64,000 nucleotides of DNA from Thuidium tamariscinum (lineage: Eukaryota; Streptophyta; Bryopsida; Hypnales; Thuidiaceae): assembly GCA_947034885.2 (NCBI GenBank), contig OX344750.2, positions 46,785,821 to 46,849,820 of the forward strand. The letters run 5' to 3'. This document shows, piece after piece, positions 32,694 through 44,997 of this stretch. Each line of letters begins with the position of its first letter. Within the stretch, counting starts at the first letter, position 1. The notes beneath the pieces are model-generated. The model made no database searches. It was not told the origin of the DNA and was given only the letters and a program-made list of their open reading frames with translations. A program made the translations under genes and the position numbers.

Positions 32694-33441
32694 ATAACTG
32701 TGGCAATAGACTATCGGAACGGAAATGAGAAAATCATTCAGAAGTTCTTTGAGCATTACAACCACGAACTCTCAACCTCGAAGGCAAGATCACACCGCAC
32801 ACAGTAACACAAATAGGATAAGGAAAAAGCTTAAGGGCAACAAAAGAAACAATCCAAAGATTAGCTGGGCTAAACCCATAGTGCTGGATGTACTACTAAA
32901 GAACATACAAGGTTCATGTCAAGACAGGCATCAAAGCCATGGAGCCACAGTGCATTGGACAGTTCCTCACAAACATTGCTTCAAATACAGAAACCAAAAT
33001 GTCAGAATGAGGCCCAGGAATATAACGATCCTCCCAGCACTCAAGTTTGCTGCTTGAATTTCATTCTCAATTCGCTCATGTATAGTTACATTCCTGAGAC
33101 AGTTAGAACATGTTGCATAGAAACCAACTTGTCCAGTCCACCACAGATTATGGTAGTTCAAATTTGTGTCACTACCAGCTCCAGCTTACAGAGCCCCGTA
33201 GAACGCCGCTGGGATGTGGGCGTCTGCAATGGACCCAAGAAAAAGTCTACCGGTAGAATGTATGCGGAGGGGCCATCACTAAAATCCACTGCTTCGCCAT
33301 CGTAAAAGCAGACTGAAAACTTGGGATATAAAAACCGGAATACAGTAGTCTCACCTGCTCCGGCAAAAGAATAAGCCACTGGCAACTCTGGAAATTGCTT
33401 ACACAGAGAAAATTGGCTGAGTTCCCAAACCTCCAACGAAT

Positions 33442-34665
33442 TCAGAGAGGAAGCACCGCAAGGCCCTGCTTCAGGGCTTCCTTCTCCGCAAGCGTGGCGG
33501 CATGCATCTCCCGTTCCTTGTCCCCTCGAGTGCCCTGTTTAATCTCAACCCACTTCTTCTTCTCTTTTCTCTTTACAGGCACGCGAGGCTCCAGAATCCC
33601 CCTTCGCTGCAAGCTTCTGAATCTGTCTCGAATAAGCACAGGGTAGGCTTTCAGTTTTCTCAACGAACCTGTGATTTCTGAACTCAAAAGCACTTGTTTC
33701 GGCTCGGGTTTGAACTTGTGGCGTCCAAGTCGGGGTGGACCCGAGGCTCTCTTCTCCTCCCTAGACACGGTACGTCGAATTCTACGGATCTCCTGCTCCT
33801 TATCCTCTTCCTTGATGCTCTCTGCTATCTCTGGAAGCTTCTGAATGTCCAGCTTAAGTTTTTGCTTCTTAATTCTCTCAGAATCCGCTTTCAGTATCGC
33901 TCTCCGCCTTGCCTTCTTGTTGATATCAGCTCGCGTAAGTTTCTTAAACTTCTTACCCTTGGATTGCGTGTCAAAAGTCTCTGCGTTCTCCTCATCCTCC
34001 TCTTCCTCCTCTTTCTCCACATCCAAGAAAAACATGTCCTCTTCAGTGAGCGCGTCGCCAGCCACATGAATATGCACAGGCTCCGGCTGGAGCTCCTTGT
34101 TAATCACCTTCTTCATCTCATCCGCCACTGCTGCCCCTAACGCTTCCTGATGATCATCGAAGGATGGATTATACGAACATCCAGGCATATCCACTTCAAC
34201 GGCCGGCGCGGAAATCGTATCCCGCTTGGCAACTTTCTTTGCTCCGCCGTCCGTAGCCGTCCAGGCATCAAAAAAACCTAAATCCTTCCCCTTCGACGCA
34301 GGCTTCGGCTCCGTCGGCATCTTCGGCTTGAGCTTGGCCCCCAACGGCAGCGCATGGTCCCTGTCCTTGCGCTTCTTCCCGCTGTGCCCGGGCTCTTTCA
34401 ACACGGGAATCAACGCATTCCGCTCAAGGATACTATCGGCATGAAGAACCTTGGCTCGGTGCTTCTCCACCTTGCGCACGGTCTCGATATCCTTGCTGGT
34501 GTCCACGAAGAAGAGCGCCTCGCTAGGCACTTGATCCAAAGCGCCTCCGCTGCGATCAATCAAAGCCTCCTGCTCCACGAAGGCGTCCACCTCCGCTGTG
34601 CCGATGTTCTTCCGCCATTCTCGTTTCCCCTTCCGCGACGTTCTGCTTTTGGACTTCTTCCCCAT
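33442..34665 (-). CDS. Ribosome biogenesis protein NOP53, single exon
   Basis: NOP53 is a nucleolar factor in late 60S ribosomal subunit and 5.8S rRNA 3'-end maturation; it recruits the exosome helicase Mtr4 in yeast. This 407-aa protein has the family's basic N-terminus (MGKKSKSRTSRKGKREWRKN), acidic Glu-rich residues in its middle, and long Lys/Arg-rich helices. Its C-terminal half has the conserved segment with RLGRHKFKPEP, LRKLKAYPVLIRDRF and RRGILEPRVPVKRK. The length is normal for plants. The ATG at 34665 starts the conserved N-terminus; the frame is open 19 codons further upstream without an ATG. Two telo-boxes lie 62-87 bp upstream of the ATG, as is common for plant ribosome-biogenesis genes. 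No intron interrupts the frame. The 5' 235 bp and upstream flank were duplicated to 36583 and beyond. Confidence 0.94.
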   Translation of the reverse strand: MGKKSKSRTSRKGKREWRKNIGTAEVDAFVEQEALIDRSGGALDQVPSEALFFVDTSKDIETVRKVEKHRAKVLHADSILERNALIPVLKEPGHSGKKRKDRDHALPLGAKLKPKMPTEPKPASKGKDLGFFDAWTATDGGAKKVAKRDTISAPAVEVDMPGCSYNPSFDDHQEALGAAVADEMKKVINKELQPEPVHIHVAGDALTEEDMFFLDVEKEEEEEDEENAETFDTQSKGKKFKKLTRADINKKARRRAILKADSERIKKQKLKLDIQKLPEIAESIKEEDKEQEIRRIRRTVSREEKRASGPPRLGRHKFKPEPKQVLLSSEITGSLRKLKAYPVLIRDRFRSLQRRGILEPRVPVKRKEKKKWVEIKQGTRGDKEREMHAATLAEKEALKQGLAVLPL

Positions 34666-34726
34666 CTCTACCAGCCTCCACGCAACTGGGGCAACTACGA
34701 GACTACAACAAGATGAAGGCAAACCT

Positions 34727-34752
34727 AAAACCCTAGAATCTGTAAACCCTAA
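34727..34752 (-). promoter_or_regulatory. Paired telo-boxes of NOP53
   Basis: On the plus strand, AAAACCCTAG (34727-34736) and AAACCCTAA (34744-34752). Read in the gene's direction these are AGGGTTT elements just upstream of the start codon. In the duplicated copy the first is kept and the second is mutated (AAACCGTAA). Confidence 0.6.
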
Positions 34753-34756
34753 TGGA

Positions 34757-34910
34757 AAGGAAGGGTGAAACCTGTAAAAGGGTGTGGTTTTTACTCATAA
34801 ACGCCCGAAGGCAGGAAAGGACGCCCGAAGGCGGGAGACATTCGCCGGAAGGGCGTACTGTAGATAACCGCCCGAAGGCCGGAGATTGACGCCCGAAAGC
34901 GGTAGAAGGA
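34757..34910. repeat. GC-rich CGCCCGAAGG minisatellite upstream of NOP53
   Basis: Four clear copies of CGCCCGAAGG or CGCCCGAAAG at about 34802, 34822, 34869 and 34890, plus a degenerate copy between them. The tandem duplicate downstream lacks this ~150 bp, so it was inserted here or lost there after the duplication. Confidence 0.7.
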
Positions 34911-36582
34911 GAATGCTCTAGGGCTTCGTACTCGCAAAAGTACGAACTCCTGACTCTTGAGTTTCTGAAACTCAACAAGGTAGAAACACCTATTCCCGTT
35001 CATTAAAGATAGTACTGTGCATAGATGGAGTCAAATCACAATTAGGTGTTATTAAAAACTTCAAAAACATATCCAAAATTTTAATAATTTATTGAAGTAA
35101 TGACACTCAATATTTCAACAATTAGATTTCAAATTTTCAATACTAATTCCATCATAAAAGTGCTATAATTGTTGCACACATGGTCATTTTTACACTCTTC
35201 TATAGAATGTGATGAGTGAAATTTGATTTAACTAATTTTGAAATATTTTATCACCCCATATACAACAACTTGGTCGGCAACCTACAAATGAAGTGATAAA
35301 AAATAGTTCCATAGTTGAGTTGTACAAAAAGTTTAAAAGGCCATCTTGGAACTATATGTATTTTATAGAGAGAAGAATTACACTATAAGGTAGCAACACC
35401 CATAACCATTAGTACACCCATTCTCAAACACTAAAGTTTTGTTGATGAATTGCCAAAAGCACCCTAAAACCATCCCCATACTTAGTTGTAGTTAAGAGGC
35501 TTTGATTTATTTTATATTTTGGAATGAAAATCAAAGCATCTTTATTCAAGAATAGTTAGGGTACCTCACAGAGTTCTACTTTGAAACTTCACAGAAATAA
35601 GATACCTTATCCAAAAATTCTATTCTTTTTTTAAAATTTATGATCTTCAATTGCTAATATTGCAAAAATACTTTTTCTAAAAAAAAGTGCTTTCAACTAT
35701 GTTGACTTGCTTATTTTGATGCTTATGGGTGTTGCTTGTTTGCTTCAATGTTCTTCATATTGTTGTAAATGATGTCCAATTGATTGAAATTATGAAATCT
35801 TAAAATTTAAAATTCTGTAAATTTATAAATTTATAAATTCAAAGTTTCAAATAATGAAATTAAAAATTAAAAATAAATAATAAATAATCATGTTGATTTG
35901 CAAATTAGTGGACTGAAATTTTGTAGTTTCTTAATTAAAAAATTTAAAGGTTCATTAATTTGATTTAGTATTTTTTTCAATTTTATTGAATTATTTGGAA
36001 TAAAAAGGATGTGATAATGTGACAAAAATAGAGCTCCATTTCTTTCTTTGAGGAATTTTATTATCAACTTATAAATTATTATTATGAAATATTAAAATGT
36101 CAAAGATATAAAATCTTTAGATTCGAAATCTTCAAATTTTGAAATTTTATGAATTTGTAAATGGTGAATCTTTAATTTTCAAAATTCCATTTTTCATAAC
36201 TATAACTAATAAATTATCAAATTCAAAAGCTAAAACCTAAGCATCTAAATTTTTTAATTAATACTCCGTGTCTTTCTAAAGAAGACTATTGTTTCCTTTG
36301 TATTTTACAAACAAAGTAAGGATTATTCTTTTAAAATAATAAAAAGTTATTGCATGATATGCAATTTTTAATGTTCATTAGGTTCCTTGAGTAATTAAGT
36401 AAAATAGAGGTAGTATAAGAATACAAAATTTAAATTTAAGGCCAATCAACTAAAGGCATAAAATGAAACTACAACATGAATGTAGAATCAATAGAATTAT
36501 AATGCCATATGATTGAAGCCATGAAATGTCGATACACAAATGTAACCATTATTGCTTTAAATAATTTGAGTGCCCCATCATA

Positions 36583-36817
36583 TACTATCGGCATGAAGAA
36601 CCTTGTCTCAATGCTTCTCCACCTTGTGCACGGTCTTGATATCCTTGCTGGTGTCCACGAAAAAGAACACCTTGCTAGGCACTTGGTCCAAAGCACCTCT
36701 GCTACGATCAACCAAAGCCTCCTACTCCACGAAGGCATCCACCTCCGCTATACCAATGTTCTCCCACCATTCTTGTTTCCCCTTTTGTGACGTTTTGCTC
36801 TTGGACTTCTTTTTCAT
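36583..36817 (-). pseudogene. NOP53 5'-fragment pseudogene
   Basis: About 235 bp matching the first ~78 codons of NOP53. An ATG is kept (36815-36817). The peptide reads MKKKSKSKTSQKGKQ and onward, then hits a premature stop where NOP53 has Gln (CAG to TAG, in VEQEAL). A second stop lies further on, and the fragment ends at the duplication junction without the rest of the gene. Most differences are C-to-T or G-to-A, many at former CpG sites. It cannot encode a functional NOP53. Confidence 0.92.
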
Positions 36818-38830
36818 CTCTACCAGCCTCCACGCAACTAGTACAACTATGAGACTACAACAAGATAAAGGCAAACCCAAAACCAAACCTAAAACCCTAG
36901 AATCTGTAAACCGTAATAGAAAGGAAGGAAAGAAGGAGAATGCTTTAGGACTTTGTATACAAACTCCCCAATTTCTGAAACTAAAAAATACACAAGGTAG
37001 AAACACCTATTCCCATTCATTGAACACAGTTTTTTACAGAGATGGAATCAAATCACAATTAGGTGTTATTTTTGCCCTAAACAATTAAAAATTGTAGTAT
37101 TGGTATTAAGAACTTCAAAAACATATTAAAAAATTTAATAATTTATTGAAGTAAATGGCACTTAATATTTCAAATTTTAGACTTTGGATTTTCAATGCTA
37201 ATCCTACTATAAAAGTACTATAATTGTTGCACACATGGTTATTTTTTACACTCTTCTAGAGAATGCAATGAGTGAAATCTGACTTAACTAATTTTGAGAT
37301 TTTTTCACCCCATACTTATCAATTAGGTTGGCAACCTATAGATGAAGTGCTAAAAACTAGTTGCATGGTTGAGTTGTGCAAAGTAATATAAAAGGTCATC
37401 TTAGAAGTATATGTATTTCATGGATAGACAATATAAGGTAGCAACATTCATAACCATTAGTACACCCATTCTCAAATACTAAAGTTCTCTCAAAGTGTTC
37501 TCAAGAGTACCTTAAAACCATCGCCATGCTTAGTTGTAAGTTGATAGGCTTTGAATTTTCTTATTTTGGGATGAAAATCAAAGCAGTTTTATTCAAGTAT
37601 AGTCAGGGTACCTCACGGAGTTCTATTTTGAAACTTCATAGAAATGAGATGCCTTATTCAAAAATTCTATTCTTTTTTTAAATTTATGATTTTCCAATGC
37701 TAATACTACAAAAATGATCTTTCTTAAAAAAAAGTGTTTTTAATTATGTTGACTTGCTTATTTTGATGCTTATGGGTGTTGCTTGTTTGCTTCAATGTTC
37801 TTCATATTGCTATAAATGATGTCCAATTGATTGAAATCATGAAATCTTAAAATTTAAAATTTTGTAAATTTGTAAATTTATTAATTTAAAGTTTCAAATA
37901 ATGAAATTATAAATTAAAAATAAATAATCATATTGATTTGCAAATTAGTGCACTGAAATTTCGTAGTTTCTTAATTTACAAAATTTCAAGGTTTATAAAT
38001 TTGATTTAGTATTTTTTCAATTTTATTGAATTATTTGGAATAAAAAGGACCTTTGCAAATGAAATAATGCCATAAAAATATAACTTCATTTCTTTCTTTG
38101 ATGAATATTATTATCGACTTACAAATTATTATTATCAAATATTAAAATATCATAGATATAAAATCTTTAGATTCTAAATCTTCAAATTTTGAAATTTTAT
38201 GAATTTGTAAATGATGAAACAGATGAATCTTTAATTTTCAAAATTCCATTTTTTTCATAATTATAATAGATAAATTATTAAATTTTAAAGCTAAAGGTTC
38301 AACATCTAAATTAATACCCTCCGTCTATTGTTTCCTTTGTATTTCTCAAACAAAGCAAGGGTTCTTCTTTTAAAATAGAGGTAGTGTAAGAACACAAAAA
38401 TTAAATTAAAATTAAAATTTCATAAATAAATAATTTAATTAACTAATGAATTTTTTAATTTTTAATTAGATTAAAAAAGTATTATATTCTAATGACAACC
38501 TTTAGGTCCTAACTCATATAGCTAATATGGTGATATGTAATTTTGTATTGACAAATACAAGGTGCACCAGGTATAAATAGATATATAGACTCAACTTGGC
38601 TATAAGATTTTAAGGTCACATGATGAAAGATATAAAATAAAATTATGACAAAATAAAGCATTGACTTGTCCATGGAATTTTGAAGCCAATCAATTAAAGG
38701 TATAAAATGAAAACCACAACATGAGTATAGAATCAATAGAATTATAATGCTATATGATTGAAGCCATGAAATGCTGGTACACAAGTGTAACCATTATTGC
38801 TTTAAATAATCTGAGTGTCCCTTCATCTAC
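36583..38830. repeat. Tandem duplication, unit B
   Basis: The second copy of the unit, joined to unit A at TACTATCGGC (36583-36592). The offset from unit A is 2152 bp. It contains the NOP53 5' pseudogene fragment and is more AT-rich than unit A. It extends to about 38830, where similarity to the end of unit A stops. Confidence 0.9.
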
Positions 38831-39131
38831 AATTGCATATCATTTTAAAACAAGATGTGTGGGACTTCATGAATCACCTACAAAATCTTATATAGAAGAA
38901 AGTTGAATCTAATTCAAGGCCTCAAAACCTAATCTTGAAAATAATTGATTATGATTTTTCTATCAAAGTTTTTGTACAAGTGCCCGTTGCAATCTTAGCT
39001 TTCTATAGTATTAAGGGCTTCTCGAAACATATCTAGTTTGAAATTATACAGTGATATTTCAAGAAAAATTGATAAAGTTCATCAAAATGTTGACCTTTTC
39101 TTCAATTGGTATTTTGTCGTTGGAAGATAGT
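38831..39131. other. AT-rich gene-free stretch
   Basis: Nothing recognisable. It ends at the left boundary of a TIR element. Confidence 0.6.
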
Positions 39132-39886
39132 GGGTGATTGCAAGAGATGCTTGTACTACTTGTTGTGTTTTCGTGATTTTTTGGGGAGTACTTTAGAATT
39201 AGAAAATCAAGTTTTTTCTAAATTTGAAAAATATGACTAATGTATACACCTTTAAGATGAAGGTACCAAGGGAAGGAATTTAATAAAAAAGTTCTTTAAG
39301 CAAGAGAATTAGAAAAGAGACAAGTCTCAAGAAAAATACATAATTTGATGTTTTAATTAGGAAAAAATAGAAAAAAATATTAAATTAACAAAATCAAAAC
39401 TACCCACTTGTAACAACTTTATAGAAATGGTCATTCATCAAAAAATTACTAAAATAATACTTTGCATATTTCAAAATGTAAGTAGAAAGAAGCTCACTTT
39501 GTAGACTTCTTCACCACATGAAAATGTATATATATATATATATATTTTTTTTTTAATTTTTAATTTTTTAAAATTCCTTCCTTGGAGAGTTACAAGTCTA
39601 CTTGTAGACCATTTCATCCAAATTTGAGCTCAAAATTCGTTTTTTGGGGTACTAAATAGTACTAAATTCTTCTAAGCTGGCTAGTGTGACATTCAATTGG
39701 GGTCTATTATTGGATAATAAAATATTTTTGAAAATTATGAAAAAATTACAAAACATTATGATAATCATGAATACCTTTTCAACAAATCTTGAGTCAATTG
39801 GAGCGAAAACACAAAAGTTATGGCAAAAAACAAGTCAGCATGCAACATGTGATGTAAAATAGTACAAGTGTTTCTTGATGTCACCC
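39132..39886. mobile_element. TIR element of the TGCAAGAAACAC family (a)
   Basis: A 755-bp element whose left end starts GGGTGATTGCAAGAGATGC and whose right end is the complement of GGGTGACATCAAGAAACAC. The 4-bp sequence TAGT occurs on both flanks (39128-39131 and 39887-39890). Its interior shares segments with the hairpin element at 40658-41809. It contains a (TA)n run near 39528 and no transposase-like frame. Confidence 0.75.
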
Positions 39887-40259
39887 TAGTTTGCTCTAAA
39901 AGTGATTGTATCCTAAATGTGACTGCTATCTAGGAACAAATGATGTGTTGTTTGAAATATGTATTACTGTCAATGATGAGTTAGGTAGGCTTAAATGGTC
40001 ACTTTATGAGCAAACTACCTTAGTGTTTTTGGCCTCTTCCCATTGCAAAAATAGTGTTTGTGCTAACTGTAGATATGATGGAGTGCATTTTTTTATCACA
40101 AAGATGGTACAAAACATGCATATTGATGACCTGTGTTGTTTTCGAGTTCAAATGAAGTAAAAACATAGTGTAAAAAAGAACACATGAGGTGAAGTCATCC
40201 ATAACCACTCAAATAAACAACTCTAGAGATGGTTTGGAATAGTATAAGGTGAAGAAAAT

Positions 40260-40560
40260 ATTTTTGGAGGTGAAATGATAGAAATGATGGGGATTGCAAA
40301 CAATTTGGTAATTTAATTGATTGAATTGAAATTGCTACGAATTTCAAAAGGCAAAAAAGTACTCCAGACCCATAGTCAATCTTTAGAATTTTTCAATTTC
40401 AATCATTCAAGAACTACTTTCCTAGCTACTCATTACTTTCTACTTTCTTACTCACTACTCTGAGACATTTGTCATGAACTTATTAGTTCCAACTTTGAAA
40501 ACAAGTAAAAGACACATTCTAAGCTTTGGTTGGAAATTTATTCCAACCTTGGTTGGAAAT
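40260..40560 (-). repeat. Inverted, uninterrupted copy of the 21361-21930 repeat
   Basis: Read on the minus strand, this matches the sequence on both sides of the MITE at 21452-21727, without the MITE. Shared landmarks are AACTAATAAGTTCA, GTAAGAAAG and TAGCAATTTCAATTCA, with small changes. Confidence 0.75.
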
Positions 40561-40657
40561 AACTTAGTTTACAAGTGGATATAGGGCACTTGTCAATTAT
40601 AGGTGGCTTCACATTACCATTAGAAAAAAATTGCTAATTCACAACTTCACAAGACCT

Positions 40658-41809
40658 GGGTGATTGCAAGAAATACTTTTTTTTTTGTCTATTCATAGCT
40701 CATATTGCAAGATGTGTGGGCCCTAGGTTTTTGCAAGAAACACTCAAAGCCTTTTGTCACACCCTAGTTTTTGATTTTTTGGGGGGGCTATAACTATTGT
40801 GATTTAGCTCCAAATGACTCAAAATTTACAGGGAAGCTATTCATAGCTATTTTGTATTTATAATGAATTTGGGATATTTTTCAAAAATAATTTATTATTT
40901 TTAAATAGCCCCAAAAATCTATCATAGTACTTGATTTATGGTTTTCTAGCACCATTTATCTTCAAAAAAACGAATTTTGACCTAAAATTTTGAGATGATG
41001 GTTTCTTAGTAGACTTATAGCAATTTTCCAAAGCAATTCTAAAAAAACTTATTTTTATGTGTTGTAGAAGTCCACAAAGAGAGCTTCATTCTACACTTTT
41101 TTCTAAAGGTATAAAACATGGTTTTGGTGAGTTTTTTTGACCAAATCTCATCACCAAAAAGATTTTCCATGTATTTTTTTTTTACATATTTTTTAAAAAC
41201 ATCCTATTTTTTACAAATAAAAATGTCACAAGTTGTATTTTCTTCACCGGAATTCTATGAGAATTCTATGTCCAAAGTTTCAGTGAAGAAAATACAACTT
41301 GTGACATTTTAATTTGTAAAAAATAGGATTCAAGAAAAATACATAAAAATGCAACACTTGAAAAAACTTTTTGATGATGTGATTTGGTAAAAAAAACTCA
41401 CCAAAATCATATTTTGTACCTTTGGAAAAAAATGCAAAATGAAGCTCTCTTTGTGGACTTCTACAACACGTAAAAATAAGTATTTCTTGAATTTCTATGG
41501 ATAGTAGCTATAAGTCTACTAAGAGACCATCATCTGAAAATTTTAGGTCAAAATTCATTTTTTTGAGATAAATGGTGCTAAGAACCCCTAAATTAAGTAC
41601 TATGAGAAATTTTTGAGGCTATTTAAAAATAATAAGTTACTTTTGAAAAATATTCAAAATTCATTATAGATACATAATAGCTATGAATAGCTTCTTTGTA
41701 AATTTCGAGTCACTTGGAGCTAAAACACAAAAATTATGGCTAAAAAAAAGTCAAAAATTAGAGTGTGACGAAACGCAATAAGTAGTAGAAGTGTTTCTTG
41801 CAATCACCC
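40658..41809. mobile_element. 1.15-kb foldback (hairpin) element (b)
   Basis: Almost the whole element is one inverted repeat. The left arm runs to about 41247 and the right arm from about 41283, with a loop of roughly 35 nt. The termini are GGGTGATTGCAAGAAATAC and the complement of GGGTGATTGCAAGAAACAC. The innermost 25 bp of the stem are perfect. It carries no credible gene; a 64-codon frame at 41118-41312 spans the loop and is incidental. No matching flanking duplication was found for this copy. Confidence 0.85.
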
Positions 41810-44800
41810 CACTATAGAATCACCTACAAAACTGATTATACATTGAAGAAATTTGGATCCATTGTCAAGTTTATTATTTGTTATTAACAATTAATACATT
41901 TTTTCTTTAAGAAATTGGAATCAACAATATAGTTGCAACAATATACACTATTAAGTGCCCTATTCCATCTATATGTTGCTTATTGATTGAATGGATATTA
42001 GGGGTTTTTTGGTCTTTTTTGTGCTAGATTGCAGCAGGAAAAAAATTTGTCTAAAAAATGCCAAAAAACCTGAATTAAATCGCCAAACAACTTTGAAATT
42101 TAAAAAAATATCAAATGAAATTGTCTGATAGTGGATGAAAAGTATACTAGACATTCAATAAGTGGATGAATGTTTCAATTTGGAGCACTACTAAAACATT
42201 TTATATTACTACTATGGCACTTCTTCAAAAATGAAAAAAAAAATCCTGGTGGATATATGTATTTTAGATATGTCAATTTTTAGAAGCTATATACTTTCAC
42301 GATTGTTATACATGAAGTAGTTATATATCGAGCGGTTGATGAAGTGAAAGCAAATATTGCTTGGTCAAATTTTGGATCAATGCCACTCATCTATGAAGTC
42401 TTTAGATGTATGAGTCTTACCATTGAAAAGCCTTTCACATTGGAGTAATAAAGATGGATGCTCCAAAACTAATACTCCGTCTATTCTATTAAAAAACTCC
42501 GAAGGAGGTGCAATATTTGTCTCAATAAAAAGCTTTGTAACTTATTGATTTCAAATGGTTGAATAAGTATTAGCCATGTTGAATGACCTTATAGAAGCTA
42601 GTGAAACAATTTAAGAGCATTCCTTTAGAAAGCTTGGCCTTGCCCATATGAAGCATCTTGTACTTGTCATTGTTATCCTCAAATAGTAGTGTTGATGATG
42701 GATTCACTATCTACTTGGGTGCTATGAAGATTTGTTCATGAAGTAGGTTAGGTTTCCTTGTTAAGGATATTTGGATTGAGGAACATGTTTCTAGAGTCCC
42801 ATTGTTGCGACCAACCTTTAAATCATCAAAAATGACAAAGTTGACAATATTCACAAACTACGTTCAAATATGATAATTTTTGCATGAATATTGGGTGCCT
42901 TAATGACAATGTATAAGTTGGAGATTTTGTATAGATTTGAGGGATGGATAACTAGTTCTTGAATATATGTATTGGTGGCACAATGACTAAATATATAGTT
43001 AATCCCTCATGGGGAAGACTTTTGGGGTTTTTAGTAGGATAAAGTGATGTTAAAAGTAGGGGTTTAAGGATGAAATAGATTCCAACTAGTTGAAGTTGGA
43101 GACCATTTTAATTGAGGTGGCAAAGTTGTCATTACAAAATATAATTGCACACAATGAAGTGATTGTAAGTGACCTTGAGAAAATTGAGTTGAAGTATTAT
43201 TTCATAACTAGTGTTCTAATAGCTGGCCATTAGCAACCATTGATCTCAAGTATTTGCTCTAGCCTACTTCCAAATATGTTCTTGTAATTGAGTGGAATTT
43301 ATCTTCTCAATACTTCTACCTTCAAAGATCAAGTCAACAACCTCAACCTAGATCCACAAAATAAAAGTTGATGGCTACTTGTAGTCCCCAATCCCTTGCT
43401 CTAATCCAAATCTTAAAACAAAGAAGCAAGATGGGAATTTTGAAGAGAGCTATTCAAATTTTAGTGTTGCTTGATTACAAAAAATGCCAACTATAAATCA
43501 CTGCATATGTTGTGAATTCAATGGAGTATGGAAACAAAAATTTGGCAAATGGATAGATTGACAAACTCTCCAATTGCTCTTCTACCCCTATACGCTTATA
43601 TTCGTCTATAGTTGTACATTTATACTCTTAAAAAATAATAAGATAAAATTAGATCACAAAACACAAGTCCACCATTCATAATTAACGAATAGTTAAGTTT
43701 GTCTCTATAGCACTAGCTCATTTTTTAGTCTTATAAAAAATAGAAATTCCTTGTTGACTCCATATGTAGTCCATAGTTCACCATGCATCTTTGATTACTA
43801 GTTTGCACCTTTTGATCTACACACTATCTCCCACTTCCCTTCATGTAAATGAAGACCAAAATTCCTGACGTTGAAAAAATTACATCAATATGGTACTTGA
43901 ATCAGAGCTACAATGGTGAATTACTAGATATAATTGGAATTTTGATCATGTGTCTTGGTGAGTAACAAATTCCACATAAAGCTACAACGGTCATCTGACG
44001 CTCAATATACTTTTGTGCTCCAATACACAAACTATTTTCTACAAAATTACCATCCCAAGTCAATCATAAACCATCATTCAAGTAACAGAAAAATTCAACA
44101 TACTATGGATATACTTCTAAACTAGCCTAGATTTAAATTTTACACCATATACTCTACAAGTTGGAAGGTGAGAATACTCACACAGCCAAATTCCAAGTCT
44201 ACATCAAAGCTATTTATTGCACAAGCCTCCACATCGATCTCCATAGCCGCTCTTGAAAATATGAATTTAATTCCATCAACTCTTAATTGTTGGATACATT
44301 TGTAAGAAAAGATCCCTTTGTGTTAAATTGAACTAATAAAATACAATCAAATGTATCAAGGAATTTCAAATTCATGAACCTTCAAGTGAGCATTACAAAT
44401 AATCAAAATTGAAACCTTCAAATCATATTGATTCAACCTATTGCTCAAGATTTAAAGCAAAACACTCCCTCCTGACACAAAAAAGTACAAGAATTATCAA
44501 GAAAGTACACACCAGTCTTTAATTGCAAGAATACCATCTGCAGAGCAAATTAACTCTTGAAGGATTCTCTTTGGTCCACACCTTAAATTGTTGGATCCAA
44601 TTTCATGTCCTAAACTTCACCTTCTATAATTCGGGAGGCCCTCAAGTAGATAACTAGAATTTTGAAAAATAAAGAAAAATGGAGTTTGTTACAAATCCTT
44701 ATAGTAAGATGATTTGAAATATGGTAGGGGATACTAAAACAATTAGGACCTGATCCATAGTAGCTCATCTGGCCAACCACAAAAACATAATATGAATGCT

Positions 44801-44997
44801 ACAATAGCACCTCTACTTTGAATAGCAAAATAAGCAATTTGTATGATTATTAACTGAAGCATTGTATAATATTGTAGATGGCAATTATAACAGAATAGCA
44901 GATCTATCATGTTTAAAATTGAAACTTTCCAATGTCATTATGCTCAGTAGACTTTTGGGGGGGTATATATATATATATTAAAAAAATTAAAGAAACA
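41810..44997. other. AT-rich gene-free stretch
   Basis: No supportable gene. A short pair of ACTCCG blocks near 42473-42513 looks like a decayed MITE end. A (TA)n run lies near 44963-44978. Confidence 0.55.

Larger units (their letters stand above)
34431..36582. repeat. Tandem duplication, unit A
   Basis: A unit of about 2.15 kb that begins inside the NOP53 coding region (TACTATCGGC at 34431) and runs through its 5' flank and AT-rich DNA to 36582. It is followed directly by unit B. Matching landmarks include CTTATGGGTGTTGCTTG (about 35723 and 37772) and CATATGATTGAAGCCATGAA against TATATGATTGAAGCCATGAA near the two ends. Outside the NOP53 segment no gene is present. Confidence 0.9.

Noticed and set aside
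36509-37088. Plus-strand frames over the NOP53 duplicate
   Set aside because: They are complements of the pseudogene and its flank, and equivalent frames exist opposite the live NOP53.
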